Shown here: in pieces, positions 38,271 through 50,933 of the stretch | How positions within the stretch are numbered: position 1 is the first letter of the stretch | How the letters are laid out: every line of letters begins with the position of its first letter | Assembly: GCF_020882245.1 (NCBI RefSeq) | Contig: NC_083598.1 | Coordinates: 32,463,858-32,527,857 of the forward strand | Length of the DNA stretch: 64,000 bases | Origin: Rhopalosiphum padi | Taxonomy: Eukaryota > Arthropoda > Insecta > Hemiptera > Aphididae | Direction: 5' to 3' | Program-made: the position numbers and the translations under genes | The notes under the pieces: model-generated | Told to the model about the DNA's origin: nothing | Databases searched by the model: none | What the model saw: only the letters and a program-made list of their open reading frames with translations

Positions 38271-40553
38271 GTTTTTACAGTCTGTCATCACTTTATAGAG
38301 CCGTAATGCCATGATAAATGCTTCAAATTTCAATTTAATTTCAATTTTTGGTAAAAAATTGCATATAATTTGGTTCTTTGAAGAGTCGAAATAAAACAAT
38401 TGCCAGTTCTTTATTTTAATAGGAAAAAAAATAAGATAAACAGAAATTTAATGATTTGAGTTTTTGATAAAAATGATTTTTTAATTTAGTTATAGTTCAA
38501 AAACAAATTACTTTGAAAACCTTGACATTTTCATCATTTTTATAATTATTTTCTATAGATGGTAAAATATTCAAAATATTTGGACTATTTTTAAGCTATT
38601 TATAAACGATTTAAATTATTATTATTTTTTTTTTTCATGAATAACAATAACACATTAATAAATGAGTAAAAATAGTCGAAAAATTATTAATAAATTCCTA
38701 ATATGTGGATCATTTCTCCATTACGAAAAATCAAAAAATTTACCTTCACAATATTTTTAATGAGCATTTCAATTTAGAATATTGACAAGATTGTCAAATT
38801 ATCGAAAATTACAAATTGTTTATGTAATTCATAAAAAAACGTTTTGTTTACACCTACGATTTCAAAATCTAATACAAGATTTTTTTATACGTTTTATAAC
38901 CTATATTTAAAAAAAAAGTCTACCAGAAAGTTAAATCAATCGTTTTGATCACATGTATTAAAAACTATTTATCCTCAAACAACATTTGTTTTTTATGGTA
39001 ATTCAAAATTGAATTATCATAGATAGGTACTCGGATTTTTTCCAAATGTTTATATTGACATTTTCTAGACATGATTTAATTTAAAAAAAAAAATGTTTTT
39101 CGTATATAATGATATATCACGTATCATTGAATTATTTGAATTTAAATTAAAAAATACATGACTTTGAGCTACTCGATATATACAATAGGCACAATAAAGC
39201 GGAAGTATTTTTGTAGTATATTCATCGTTACAGGACATCCAATTAATAGTTTAAAAGTATCAATTACTTATTCGAAAAACTATGTTTTGAATAATTTAAT
39301 TATAAATAATATATATAGGTATAATTATTATTTTATAAATATTTTTTTTCAGTATCAAATTCATATAATAGCATAGCACTGCTACGCACAACGCTGATTC
39401 CAATCTGTATTTCCTGTCTTCTGGCCCTACCTAAAATTATAATAATTACTTGACTTGTTCATTTTTTGCTTTTATTCATTTTTTATATAATTGTATTACA
39501 TTTGAAATTTGTGCGTAATAATTTATTATTACTAACAGTGACATATGAAATACTTTGAATTTATATTTCCCGTTTGGTGATATAAAATCGTGATATTGAT
39601 GTCAATCGATTTTAATCTACGATATTTTAAAACAATAACTTGAAAATTTTAAAAGATATTGATATTAAAAAATAAAATTATTATTGTGCAACACTAACAG
39701 CGCAAGATTACTTAACCTATGTACACTTATGGTGGTGGTTTGGCGGTACTAATTTAATTAGATCAGTAGTAATATAGTAATGATAACGTAGAGCGACAGG
39801 TATATTTTTAGTTGCCGATGGCTGTATTCTTCTCTTCACTATGGGAGGGATCTTCTGTGTCGTGGTTAGATGGTTGTGCGGGTAAGATGAATGAGGGAGA
39901 ATGGGTGAATTTCTAGGAGAAAAATGTCATCGCCGGAGGAAGGTTCGAAAGAGAATTGATGTAATATCACCACTGTAGAATTAAATAAATAAAAGCTAAA
40001 AATAAAATAAAATGAAACGAGAATACTGTAAAAGTGAATTCATTTTCAAGCATCGTGAAGAGAGGAAATAACTTGTAAATTAATTATTATTATAATATTA
40101 TATATTTTATAATTATTTCTCTATTATATAATAGATATTTTGTTGTAATTAGGTATACCGATACGATGCGGTACTTTAGTACCAACCTATATATATAATA
40201 TCACGTTATGACGGTGTTCAAGGAAACAGATCCGTATTTCAATTGCTACACATTGATCGTCCGAGTAGATTCTCGTAATTTTCGAAACAAATGTTTTATA
40301 TGTAGTTCAAATTATTAATTAAATAGATTTATACGAAAATAAATATATAATTTTTTATCATAATAGTGTTTGCTATGGTGTTTAATAATATAATATCTAT
40401 ACATCACGAATTTAATGCACACTATAAGCTCATAAACAAATATTTTTTGTTTTTTTTTTAATATTAAAGCATATAATATACCTACATACTAAAATAATGC
40501 AATCTACGTTATTTTTTATACTGACGTGAAATTTTTCTTTTTTTTTCATTTAG
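38271..40553. other. AT-rich non-coding DNA
   Basis: Low complexity, except for a GA-rich mixed patch at 39720-39970 that has no open frame of note on either strand. Confidence 0.65.
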
Positions 40554-40620
40554 ACATCCAGAAGCTGTTTATTTCCGTGAAATCTGAACCTCGCTCAAAC
40601 GGCGAGTTAACAAATAAAAT
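40554..40620 (+). CDS. candidate 67-bp internal exon of an unknown gene
   Basis: The segment is framed by near-consensus splice sites. On the left is a CTGAC branch-like motif (40521-40525), a long T/C tract and TTTAG ending at 40553; on the right GTAAGT starts at 40621. Only one of three frames is open across it, giving IQKLFISVKSEPRSNGELTN and then K plus two spare bases. The composition is protein-like and GC is higher than in its flanks. The exon would begin with the last two bases of a codon and end with two bases of the next. I do not recognise the product. It would belong to a rightward gene with very long introns. Confidence 0.4.
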
Positions 40621-41223
40621 GTAAGTCATATTATATTAGCCAAGAGCTGTTAACGCTGCAGTAAAATTAAAATCAAACACGCGATTAAACGATTTATTTC
40701 ACAAACAGGTCGTTGTTAAGCTGCGGGTAATGATTTTTCGTAGATAAATTTAACATTTTATAATTAGTATTTAAATAATTAACATGTATTTGTAATTATT
40801 AATATCATGACGTGTACGTTTTGATTAGCCGTATTCTTCGATTAAATTAGGTACACAGCTATATCACACTGTAAATATATTTTGGTTTAAATGTTACAGG
40901 CAAAGTAGTAATAAATTAACATTGCCCGGGCATTGTATACAGTGCTCAATTAGATTTGGGCACTGTAGGTTAAATATTGAATATATTAAAAAATAAAAAA
41001 TCTTACAGGGTACTTAAATAATCATAAAAAAACTTGAAATAGACGCTTCAAATATTAGTTTTTAAATCTATTAAGGTATCCAGTGAGGTACAGACAACTG
41101 AAGAATTAATATTATTATCTAAAAGTGGTTTGACATGAATAAAATGAATACATTTTATTATTCAATTAAAATCGTTTTAATTAATTATTACTAAAAAATA
41201 ATTTTAAGCACATAGATATAGCA

Positions 41224-41476
41224 TTATTTTACTTTTTTATTACCACATACACCACTATTGTGGAACTTAAGTTGCAAAATGACCAGATTTTTTACATTTA
41301 CACCAGTTGGTCTTACATAATGTATAAGTACACCTATCGTACCCTTGGCCACCCAATTTAGCAGTTTTTCTTGCTAGTTCTCTTAAATAAATGTGTACTG
41401 GTGATACCTCATTAGCCTGGATAAACACCTCTTTGAAAATATCGTTAATAGCAATAGTTTTCGCGCAATATACCAT
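41224..41476 (-). pseudogene. C-terminal piece of a KRBA2/SCAND3-like integrase-derived protein
   Basis: The minus frame from 41476 gives about 69 codons ending GGQGYDRCTYTLCKTNWCKC and KKSGHF, then a stop at 41267-41269. Shifting one frame near 41268-41272 continues it with a CN... HNSGVCGNK ending to a stop at 41224-41226. The Cys-rich C..CK...C.CKK.G..CN....H pattern is that of the C-terminal tail of transposon-derived integrase-domain proteins annotated as KRAB-A domain-containing 2-like or SCAN domain-containing 3-like in insects. One expected Cys codon in the CNxxC..H block is altered. The integrase core is not present upstream. It is a dead 3' fragment of a DNA transposon or retroelement. 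Confidence 0.55.
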
Positions 41477-44400
41477 ACGATTTCTTTATTAGATATAAAA
41501 TTACAGATAGGTTCATATTATCGGTTACGAGTGTCGCGTACGAATAAAATATCTAAGCATAGTTTTCTAGTGTTATTGTTACGTATAAATTCTATTCAAT
41601 ATAAATGTATGCAGCGCGCTGTTTTTAATTTACTTTGCTCACTTGAATCCGGGAAAAGTATGCTTTTCCCGGGCAATTACGTACAATGCGCGGCCAATGT
41701 TTGAACAATTTGAGTATTAAAATGATCATTATTACATAGGTAGCCCAAAATATTCGGGCATTCTACAACAATTTCCGGATTTCCTAGGTACTTTGCCTGT
41801 AACATATACAATACCCGGTTATAGGTATTACATCACATTAATACGAGTACGGTATGAATTCAATCATATTTTTTTTTACTAAATAATTTTTTCAATATAC
41901 GATATGAAGCAATAATGGAACACTAACAACGAAAACGCATCACCAAGTTAACTGATTTATCGAACAATTTTATAAAAACAAATCATCGTTTTGACTAAAA
42001 TATAATAAGCACGCCGGCTGACGGCTACAATGTGTTTATAGCATCATAGTCATAGAAAAACCTTTAAAATTTAACTATAACATTTAAAAGTTATCCTCCT
42101 TAGTTAGAATTTTGAATGAACTGATATCAATTTTTTCTTTACTATTATGTTATCGTTATTTCAGAACAATAACGGTCTATAATATGGTAGAATATTTTTA
42201 TTCTGAATAAATTATATCATTTAATTTAAGACTTTTACCAAAATTTAAAAAATAAAATTATACGTTTAATCAAAATGTTTTTATTTTTTATTTAATTAGA
42301 TCGAATAATTACTGTTCAATACGCGCGTTGTTCGTATAATTGTATATAAATTGACATGATATTGTATTTTCATGTTAAAAAAAAATAAAGCATATTCAAA
42401 TCTCCAGTTTTTTTAACAATTAATTAAACAACAATTTTAAGATAGAGCATAAAATAATATGGAGATTTAGCCACCGATGTTTGATGTTTTTAAACAGACT
42501 ATAAGTTAGAGGGGTGGAGCTTAAATTTTTCAGAATGTTTGGTTTACACACAAAATATTTTCATAGTGCTAAACTAAAGTTTTCAAACATAAGTCCCATT
42601 AAGTAAATTAATCTTTTCTGATTTATTTTGAAGAAAAATCAGAGCAATTAAACAGGTCACCATTATTTTTTGCTCACGAAATAATTTTATAATTTTCTTG
42701 TTATTTAACTGTACTATGCACTAATAATAATAATAATATAAATAAAATATTTGTATTAATTTGATTATGCAAAGTTTGTAAATTTTGAAAAACATCATAT
42801 CTCCTCGATTAAACCTATGGAACAATACTAATACACGTTTGTTATTGTTACCGTAAGCTACGTATTTAAATAGTATTATCTAATGGTATATTTAAAAACG
42901 TAATTTTTGAGTCTATTTTCAACCGTAGGTACTTTTTCGAATTTATTAAACGTCGCGAAACTTGGAATAACCTATATATAATTACTTAAAAAAAGGATTA
43001 GAAGGTGCTACATACTTTGTAATTATTCTTGATAATAACATTATATTATTGTTGCTCATTATTATTTAAAAAATTAGAATATTTAAAATTAAAATACTTT
43101 TTTTTAATATTGTAGACGTTTTTTGATCCTATAAGATGACATTTAATAAAATAAAATTTAATTTATGCGTAAAACCTTTTTTAGAGCTTATACTATAATA
43201 TGACCTATCTAATAAATAATTCTAAAAAGTGCGATCAAATGTGAGTTTCACAATCCACCAACATACCTAGTTAGTGCGCGATTGCGTGAATAAACACCAA
43301 AGGACGAAAATATATTAAATTTTCGGTAACAGTGGCGACTATTGTGATAAATTATTTCTGTTATTAATGGGATTATGTCACGAAATATATTATTTTATAT
43401 GATATACATTTTTAATTCTATAATAATATACTTTTGTAAATAATACAATATGACGGATTGGTCGCAAATATGTTATAATATTACATTAGTTGAAAACAAT
43501 CATTGCAGTTAGAAATATAATTAATACTATAATAATATAATGTAGTCAAATTTACATTTAGAAATGTGTTGTTGTTTGTACAATTATAAGTAAAAATAAA
43601 AATTTTAATTGTTATTGATTATTGCGTAAAGTATAATATTACGTCTTTTTAAGTACATCGTTCAAGAATTGATACTTATATTGTAATTATAATCACTGAC
43701 AACTGACAAGTTTAGAGTATTTTAATAAGTGATTTGATTGCAATTCTGATAAATAACAATTGTATTATAAGTCTTAATGCTCTTAAAAATTATCAATAAT
43801 ATGTAGAAATAAGAATTTAAAAAAAAAACATAAAGAAGTAATTCAATCATAAATTATAGAAACTAAAGGGGGCTAGAAAAATAGTGGTCAAAAATATGTC
43901 CGTCTAAATCCATTTTACATGATATTTGTGTATATAATCCACTTATGTTACGAACAAGACGAAGCAGCTTAACCTTTATATAAATCATAATCATGATATT
44001 CTTTTTTATTATTATCATATTTTTTTCACTATAAGGCTTTCGAATCACTTATTATAATAAGTCATACAAAGAACATGTAAATAATCTTTATAAAAATCTA
44101 TTTGAAAAAATTCCAATAGGTTTGACCTTTAAGTTTGGAATATTCTAAATTAACAATAAAAATAAAAATAAATATATGTAATGTGAAAAGGAATAACAAA
44201 ATATGATGAAAATATAACAAAAGTGTCAAGTGTGATACTTGATAATAATATTATGTTTACTAATTATTTCAGCTTTTTTTTAAAAAAATATATGTACTAG
44301 ATTGTGGAAATAAAAATTAAAGTAAAATAATATATATTTTCATATATTTTATATTATACATACATATATATATATGTTAGCGTTTCTCAGTATTTTATAA

Positions 44401-45391
44401 TGAATATTGAATGTGTGATTCGTGAATGTGACCATGTGACCATGTGATGAGAGAAAAATCTCTCAACTATATAAATATTTATTTTACGTAGTTTAATTAC
44501 TTGTACAAAGTTTATTTAAACACTTTTTCAACAAATATTAGCTAAAGGGTGTGACATAGGTTAGATCAGATTAATTACTATATACAATCGAAACCATTCA
44601 ATAAAAATGTTGTTAGAAAATATAATGTATTATCAAAGTCCTTATATGCGAATTGATTGAGATAAAACGGTCCAAAATGATTTTAAAAAGTTTTAGCTTT
44701 AGTTGTTCAATATTTTTTTATTGCTAAGTTTGTTAAAGGGAGGGTATGTACCTAATAAAAAATTATGACAAATTTGACTCCATAAAAATAACAATATGCA
44801 GCAAAAGCTTTTTTAGAAAATAACTCTAGTAAAAAACGGGACAGAAAGTAATTGTACGATGAATGTATACAGATATAGACTTTATGGGAATCGGTTATCA
44901 TATTATTATTATCTCAGGGAAACAAAACTAAATACAAATGAGGTTAAGAAAAATTAAAATATCACAAATGATATCAACAAATAATGCAATTTTACATTTT
45001 ATCTATATATATAACGTTTTTATACTTATAGCAGTGTTTTCTCGTTGAGTATGCTAATAAGACCCCGCACTGTCCACTAACGGTAAGAAAATAAAGGAAT
45101 TATATTATAAACGCACAAGTTTTCCCGAATTACTTTTTACTTCGCCGTCTTCTTTTGAATATTAAATTAATTACTCAACTCTCACATAGGAAGTAACAAA
45201 TTATGAATAAATTTTAAGCTTGTATTAACTGTTTCAAAGTTTATTTTTACAAACAATTACATTTTATTTAAATAACTGACGTTGACATCTGTAAAATGTC
45301 TTAGTTATACAAAATATATTCAATAAACAAGATTTACTAAAAAGATCACAAATATATTGAATAAATAATTGCTAATAAGAAATAATACAAT
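41477..45391. other. AT-rich non-coding DNA
   Basis: No supported gene. Mixed patches at 41620-41720 and 42480-42560 may be old repeats. Confidence 0.65.
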
Positions 45392-45450
45392 CAGTGGCGT
45401 ATCCGGGGGGGGGCACAGGGGCCATGGCCCCCCTCGTTGGCCGTATTTAC
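45392..45450 (+). mobile_element. DNA-transposon terminus with G-run (CAGTGGCG type)
   Basis: CAGTGGCGTATCCG followed by a run of nine G, then a palindromic AGGGGCCATGGCCCC. CAGTGGCG plus a homopolymeric G run is a common opening of insect DNA transposon remnants. A second CAGTGGCGACGCC occurs in the same orientation at 46088-46100, and a run of 11 C at 46466-46476 could belong to an opposite end. No clear target duplication pairs them. Confidence 0.4.
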
Positions 45451-48400
45451 TATTTTTTGTTTAAAAGATTTGTATTTATTTGTATATATGAACGCATATA
45501 CTACAATAATATGTCTTATAAAACTTTAGACAGTGTGTGCCCTTCTGCCCTAGGTTAGGTCTCATGTTTCATCTCATATCTCGTGTAAAAATTATAAAAT
45601 CTATTTAAGTAAATCATTAAATTATTAGCACTTATTGAAGCAAATAAATATATTTAAAAGGTAAATATGTTTTATCTGTTGATATTTATTATGAAAAAAT
45701 CGGAAAACCTCTTCTTTACATCATTGTTTTAAAACTCAGAAACCTATAAAATTCCGATAACATGATATTTCGACAACATGGTGTCCTAATTTCGTAAAAA
45801 ACTTGCTGTGTACAAAACTCAAAAACTTCTAAAATTTCATAGAAACCAAAACAAAATTGTTTTGATTTTCTGTGGCGGCAATAGTGCATAATTATTGAAC
45901 GTAAATAATATCAAATATTTATAAGTAAACTAGTTTTCCGTTTATTTTATCATATTAACAAAAAATAGGAAAACGTTAATCTATACTATTAATATATTTC
46001 GTCAGAATTCCTTCACATAGTAAACAGCTGCAGCCTCGCACATGTCGCTGACGGAGAACTAATTTTAAACGCATGATTATTCAAACTCAGTGGCGACGCC
46101 AAAAACAGTTTACCCTGTACGGTCAGTTTATGGTTGATAAATTATTTTAAATATTTTTTATAATAATTATTATCTAAGTAGTGATCGGTTATTCTCCGAC
46201 GAAAACAAGACTCAATAAAATGCAACATTAATCCTTTCAGAATAAAATTATTTAAGTACGAGTATATTATAATATTATGCAACGATAAAACTTGGTAATA
46301 ATAATAAAAATTGTACACTAAAATATTATACTTCTAATAAATAAAATGTTATGCTCATTATCTTAAAGTATATAATATAGAGATTTTTGAATAATGTATT
46401 AGAGACTATTTGAACCGTGATTAAGGAACACGATGAATACCAATGTGCACTTAGTGCTCTAACAGCCCCCCCCCCCTTCAGTCAAAATATCTATCCGTAT
46501 GTCCACAGTAGATAATAAAGTTATGGATAAGATATCAATACTTATCATACAAGAATTTAATGATTGGGTATATAGAATATGATCATTATTTTCACTGATT
46601 TGTACACTAAGCATCATAATTGTATTGTCTGTCATTCTTAAAAAAAAAGGTTAAAAACTGCCCAAAAAAATACTGCAGTACTCAATGAACATAAATATAG
46701 AAACCAATGACCAACTTTTTTTTAATTTTATTTAAAAAAACATATCGTATCAACTGCCATCGCGCCTTCTCCATTCACCCTTTCATCAATCAGTCCTGTT
46801 AGATATTTGTTTAAGATTTTTATCCTTTTTTTTTCGTTACTTTTTTGTTTATTCATCATACTTATTTATATTATTTGTGTACACAAAAATATTGGTTTTA
46901 TTCAATAATTTATTTCCTATTGATGTTTAAGTGTGATGCAAATTTTTAGGTAAGGTATAGGCACGTGACTACGAATACATTTTTAACAAAGCTATTAATT
47001 TAATCGCGAAATGTAAGTTTCTCAGAGAGCAAATAAATAAGAAATATTTTTTTGTTTATTGAACATTTGAACACGTTGCAATTTAATAAGTTGCTCATAT
47101 TATTATGAAAATCAAGTTTTTTTTGTTGATAAAACACATTATAATAATGAATTAAATTAATAATTTTCTTAGTACAAATAGTATTCGAATTATTCAATTT
47201 ATATTTTTAATTGGTTCTTTTATTTATTTTTTATGTTCAATGATTTTTAAAAGAAATTATATTTAGTTAAATGACTGTCACACTGCCTATATTTTTATAA
47301 AAAATATTGATACAAAATAAATTAATCGTCCACATTACTGTACTTGTTGCTATGTAATAAATAAAATCATTTCACCTTCGTTACCTAATATACGTAATTT
47401 ATACGAGTCGTACAATTAAATGTTACGTTCTAAATTAAAATAATACACACTATTATATAATAACCTAAGCATAATGCTTTATTAATGTATGTATTATTCT
47501 TATTTTTGTACGCACACCATAAATAGTAATATATTATAATAAGTATAAGCATGCTGTTCATGTCGGACCCGTTAAACTTGGATTTTTGTTATTATTATTA
47601 TTTATATATGCAAAATATAATTCTACATGTTTCTCTTGTATATAATACTGGATTGATAATGAAAGTGGATTTTCTCTAGTTTACTATTTTCACAATAATA
47701 ATAATAATTTGTTCGTTTTGATCGATCTTTACTGTTTTGATATATTGTACAATACTACAATACTATACTAAACGCAAGCATAGGGCGGACGCACTACTTT
47801 TAGTGCATACAACACAAAGATTCTATTCCGATTGAAATATGATCATCGTTATACAATAACTTTAAGCCGAGAAGTGCTATTGGAACAGTACAAAATTCGA
47901 GAGATCTACAGCTTCCACTGCCATAGGTGTAATATGAGAAATATGACGAAGAATCACACGTATTGATAATATTGAAATTTGAAGTAGAAACCGTTTATAG
48001 TAACGTTTGAGGGACCAGCAATTTTGAAAAAAAGAACTTGATTAAAAAATAGTATGAGTATATTATGTTGTAATTATTTCAAAATTATAGTTATCACTAA
48101 TTTTTAATATTATTAAAAATTAAAATGTGTGTATATTTTCATTACCTGTTACATAATATTAGAAAAAAAAGTTTTTGTTTTGTTTGTAAAAATGTCGTTG
48201 AATTTTTATTTCTATGTTTCCAAAATTCCAACGTTTGTTTTCAATCAAATTTTATTATTTATTAATGATCATATAATTTTAAACTGAGGATTGTTTAATA
48301 TTTAATATTTTACCTCAATTTTATATTTATTTACATGATAAACCGTCATTAACATAACCCACGAAATTAAATGCGGTAATTATAGATAAACTATTTGTCT

Positions 48401-50208
48401 AAATGTGCCGAAAACAAACGTCATCACATCCCGTATAGTCATTATAAGATCATCAATGACAACGATTTGCATATAAAATATGAGAGTTTTGCCGGGACCT
48501 TTTGTTATGGCGTGTGTTGTCTTTTAATGCGTAACAATTATTATTTTATGTTTACGGGTACAGCCTGACAAAAATTAAAATATAATAACAACTTTATCTC
48601 AAAAATATTATAATATTAAATTATTCTATTAACGATTATATTTTGTACGGTAAGTTGTACTCGTTTTGAATAAAAAACTTATAAGTGTGTATAGGTGCTG
48701 TTGTACTTAAACAGTACACATTTTAACGGTATACCTTTATTATACACAGCAAACGGCATACCTATAACAAGTTTAGAACCCGAAGCCAATTATTCCGTGA
48801 AGAGTAAGTACTAAGTACCTATTTCAAACATTTCTAAAGCACGAAAACGTCAAATAAACTTTGTAATACCAGAAGTTGTTGGTAAATTATTAAGGTTCAT
48901 ATATTTTCAAAATTAAATCTATATTGTGATATGACCGTAAAATATCATATTATGTGTATATATGGATATACGAGTAGTAAATAACGGAAAACGGATCAAT
49001 AATTACTTGAAATGCTTTCTTAATTGGAAACAGTGAATTTTCTCAAGTTACTCGAGGAGAATACATGCTTGTGAAGTTCAGTCATTTGGCATCGATGAAT
49101 TCGGACAATTATTATATTGAACGTACGGCTCAGGGATAGATACGTTTCTTTTGGAAACCAAATACTTCCAAAATATTTTAAATCGATTTTTATTTTTTTT
49201 TTATCCGATATTATTTAATTGACCGTCAGACCATTTTATAACTAAACGCATTCATATAGCTGGAAAACATTTAGTGACTTTTTAACATTTTTTTAATACT
49301 ATACATTTGATGGTACATATTTAAAAATGTACATACATAAAAATGACTTCAATTACACGATCTGAGATTGAATAATTTTGTATTCGCCGCGCTTGAATCA
49401 TTTTTCGAAGAAAATACTTTTATGTGTTTGGAATGAAAAAATATATGAGACATATTATGTATAAGGTATACGTATAATTGTATAAGATATTATATTAATT
49501 CCCGTAAACCCTTTTAAAGAATTCATAACAACGACGCTCAAATATGAATTTTAGCGATTGAGATGTACTCAGCCGCTGTCCTTTATGTACGAGCTTTAAA
49601 GCGTCGCTATCATCACGCAACGTCTATGTATATACACTAAACAGTGTATACTGCAGAGTGTAGTCACGTTTTTAATATTTGGTAAAAGCGCGAAAGTATA
49701 ATATATTCGCGATTATCTCGGAATTTATATATTCTGAAATATTACACATTGTACATATTATATAATATATTTTATACCAGAAAAAAAATGATAAACACAT
49801 AACATTAAAATACATTAAAACCATTAAAATTTTACATCTGTCCGTCTATCACTGAATAAAATAATAAGATTTTGATTTATCATTAGATGAACACGCTGTG
49901 GCGTTGGGTCCTACAACACACCTTTTATGTTACACGCGTATTTCGGGTTAGCCGAAAACACCGCGATTTAATAATAATATACATTGCAACTCAGACAATC
50001 CATTTGTTCCGCGTTATTAAATTTCGTCGCTGTCGCATATATAGGTAGATACTGCCTGCAGCGACCTTATTATTCGAACACGACAAACATGTGTACGACG
50101 CGTTATACGCGGGAATATATAGGCGAGTATATGTATTTTTTTATAATATCAAATTAATTATTATTATTATTATTATTATTATTTTACGTAAATCCGTTGT
50201 TTTTTCAG
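45451..50208. other. AT-rich non-coding DNA
   Basis: No supported gene. A mixed patch at 47770-48010 has no good frame. An ATT microsatellite lies at about 50158-50184. Confidence 0.65.
50158..50184. repeat. ATT trinucleotide microsatellite
   Basis: About nine ATT units in a row, just before a T-rich acceptor-like tract. Confidence 0.9.
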
Positions 50209-50254
50209 TCGCTTCTACGAAATTGGAGCAGTGAAAAATCAATCCACTTTTCGC
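50209..50254 (+). CDS. exon-like segment behind a strong acceptor
   Basis: GTTGTTTTTTCAG ends at 50208. One frame after it is open and protein-like (RFYEIGAVKNQSTFR) and runs to a TGA near 50300. Its phase (one base, then full codons) could follow the exon at 40554-40620. The only donor candidate near 50255 (GTAATA) is weak, so a terminal exon or chance are alternatives. Some likeness of RFYEIGAVK to part of paired domains is too short to use. Confidence 0.15.
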
Positions 50255-50394
50255 TGTAATATAATATTTCTTTTACAACGACTTTCGCTGTGCTGAAAAA
50301 TACATAGGTATTGCGTGCTACACAAACACATAATATAATACAGGCAAGTCACCTGAAAGCATGCTCTCATTGCTAACCCTATTTTATTCTTTAG

Positions 50395-50502
50395 CATTAT
50401 GCATCTGTTCACACTGAGATTTTTAAAATTATCGACTCGAATTCAATATTTCCAAATAGGGTTAAATATACGCATATACAAAACAGCTGATGTAGTATTA
50501 AG
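50395..50502 (+). CDS. candidate 108-bp internal exon
   Basis: An excellent acceptor (TGCTAAC at 50371-50377, then a T-rich tract and CTTTAG ending at 50394) and a strong donor (AAG/GTAAGT, GT at 50503) frame 108 bases. Exactly one frame is open throughout (IMHLFTLRFLKLSTRIQYFQ, ending YKTADVVL). Its entry phase fits the exit phase of 40554-40620. The product is hydrophobic and basic and could be an A/T-driven chance frame, so splice-site quality is the main evidence. Confidence 0.25.
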
Positions 50503-50879
50503 GTAAGTAGAATAATGTACTATTATTACTAAGAAGTTTATTCAAAATTATAAAATGCAAAATGCAAGTATTATAGAAGAATATTGGCTAATGCAATTTT
50601 TATATAACAATAATCGGCATAATCTTCCCATTTTTTAACCAAATTATCATGGAATATTTCTTTTGTTACGTAAAATCTAATAATACCTACGTTAAAATTA
50701 TGTTTATATAAAACGCATAAAAAAATCATCTATTTAATAATTTACATTTTTCGTTTGATAAAAATACTATCTCCATAAAACACTTATTTTAAAATTATAT
50801 ATAAACAGTTATTTGAATATTATAAAAAAAAATATCTCCTTCAAATACTAATACTAAATTAATCCAAAAAATCAAATTT

Positions 50880-50931
50880 CAAAATTAGATAATAATGTAG
50901 GAGTGAACATTATACGGGATGAATCACCCTG
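50880..50931 (-). mobile_element. solo MITE end
   Basis: GGATGAATCACCCTG followed by TA (50932-50933). Reverse-complemented it is the CAGGGTGATTCA terminus of the TA-type MITE family seen at 29676 and 38030. No partner end was found. Confidence 0.55.
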
Positions 50932-50933
50932 TA

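Noticed and set aside
50209..50300. Resemblance of RFYEIGAVK to part of a paired (Pax) domain
   Set aside because: Only a few residues agree and the flanking conserved residues of the domain are absent.
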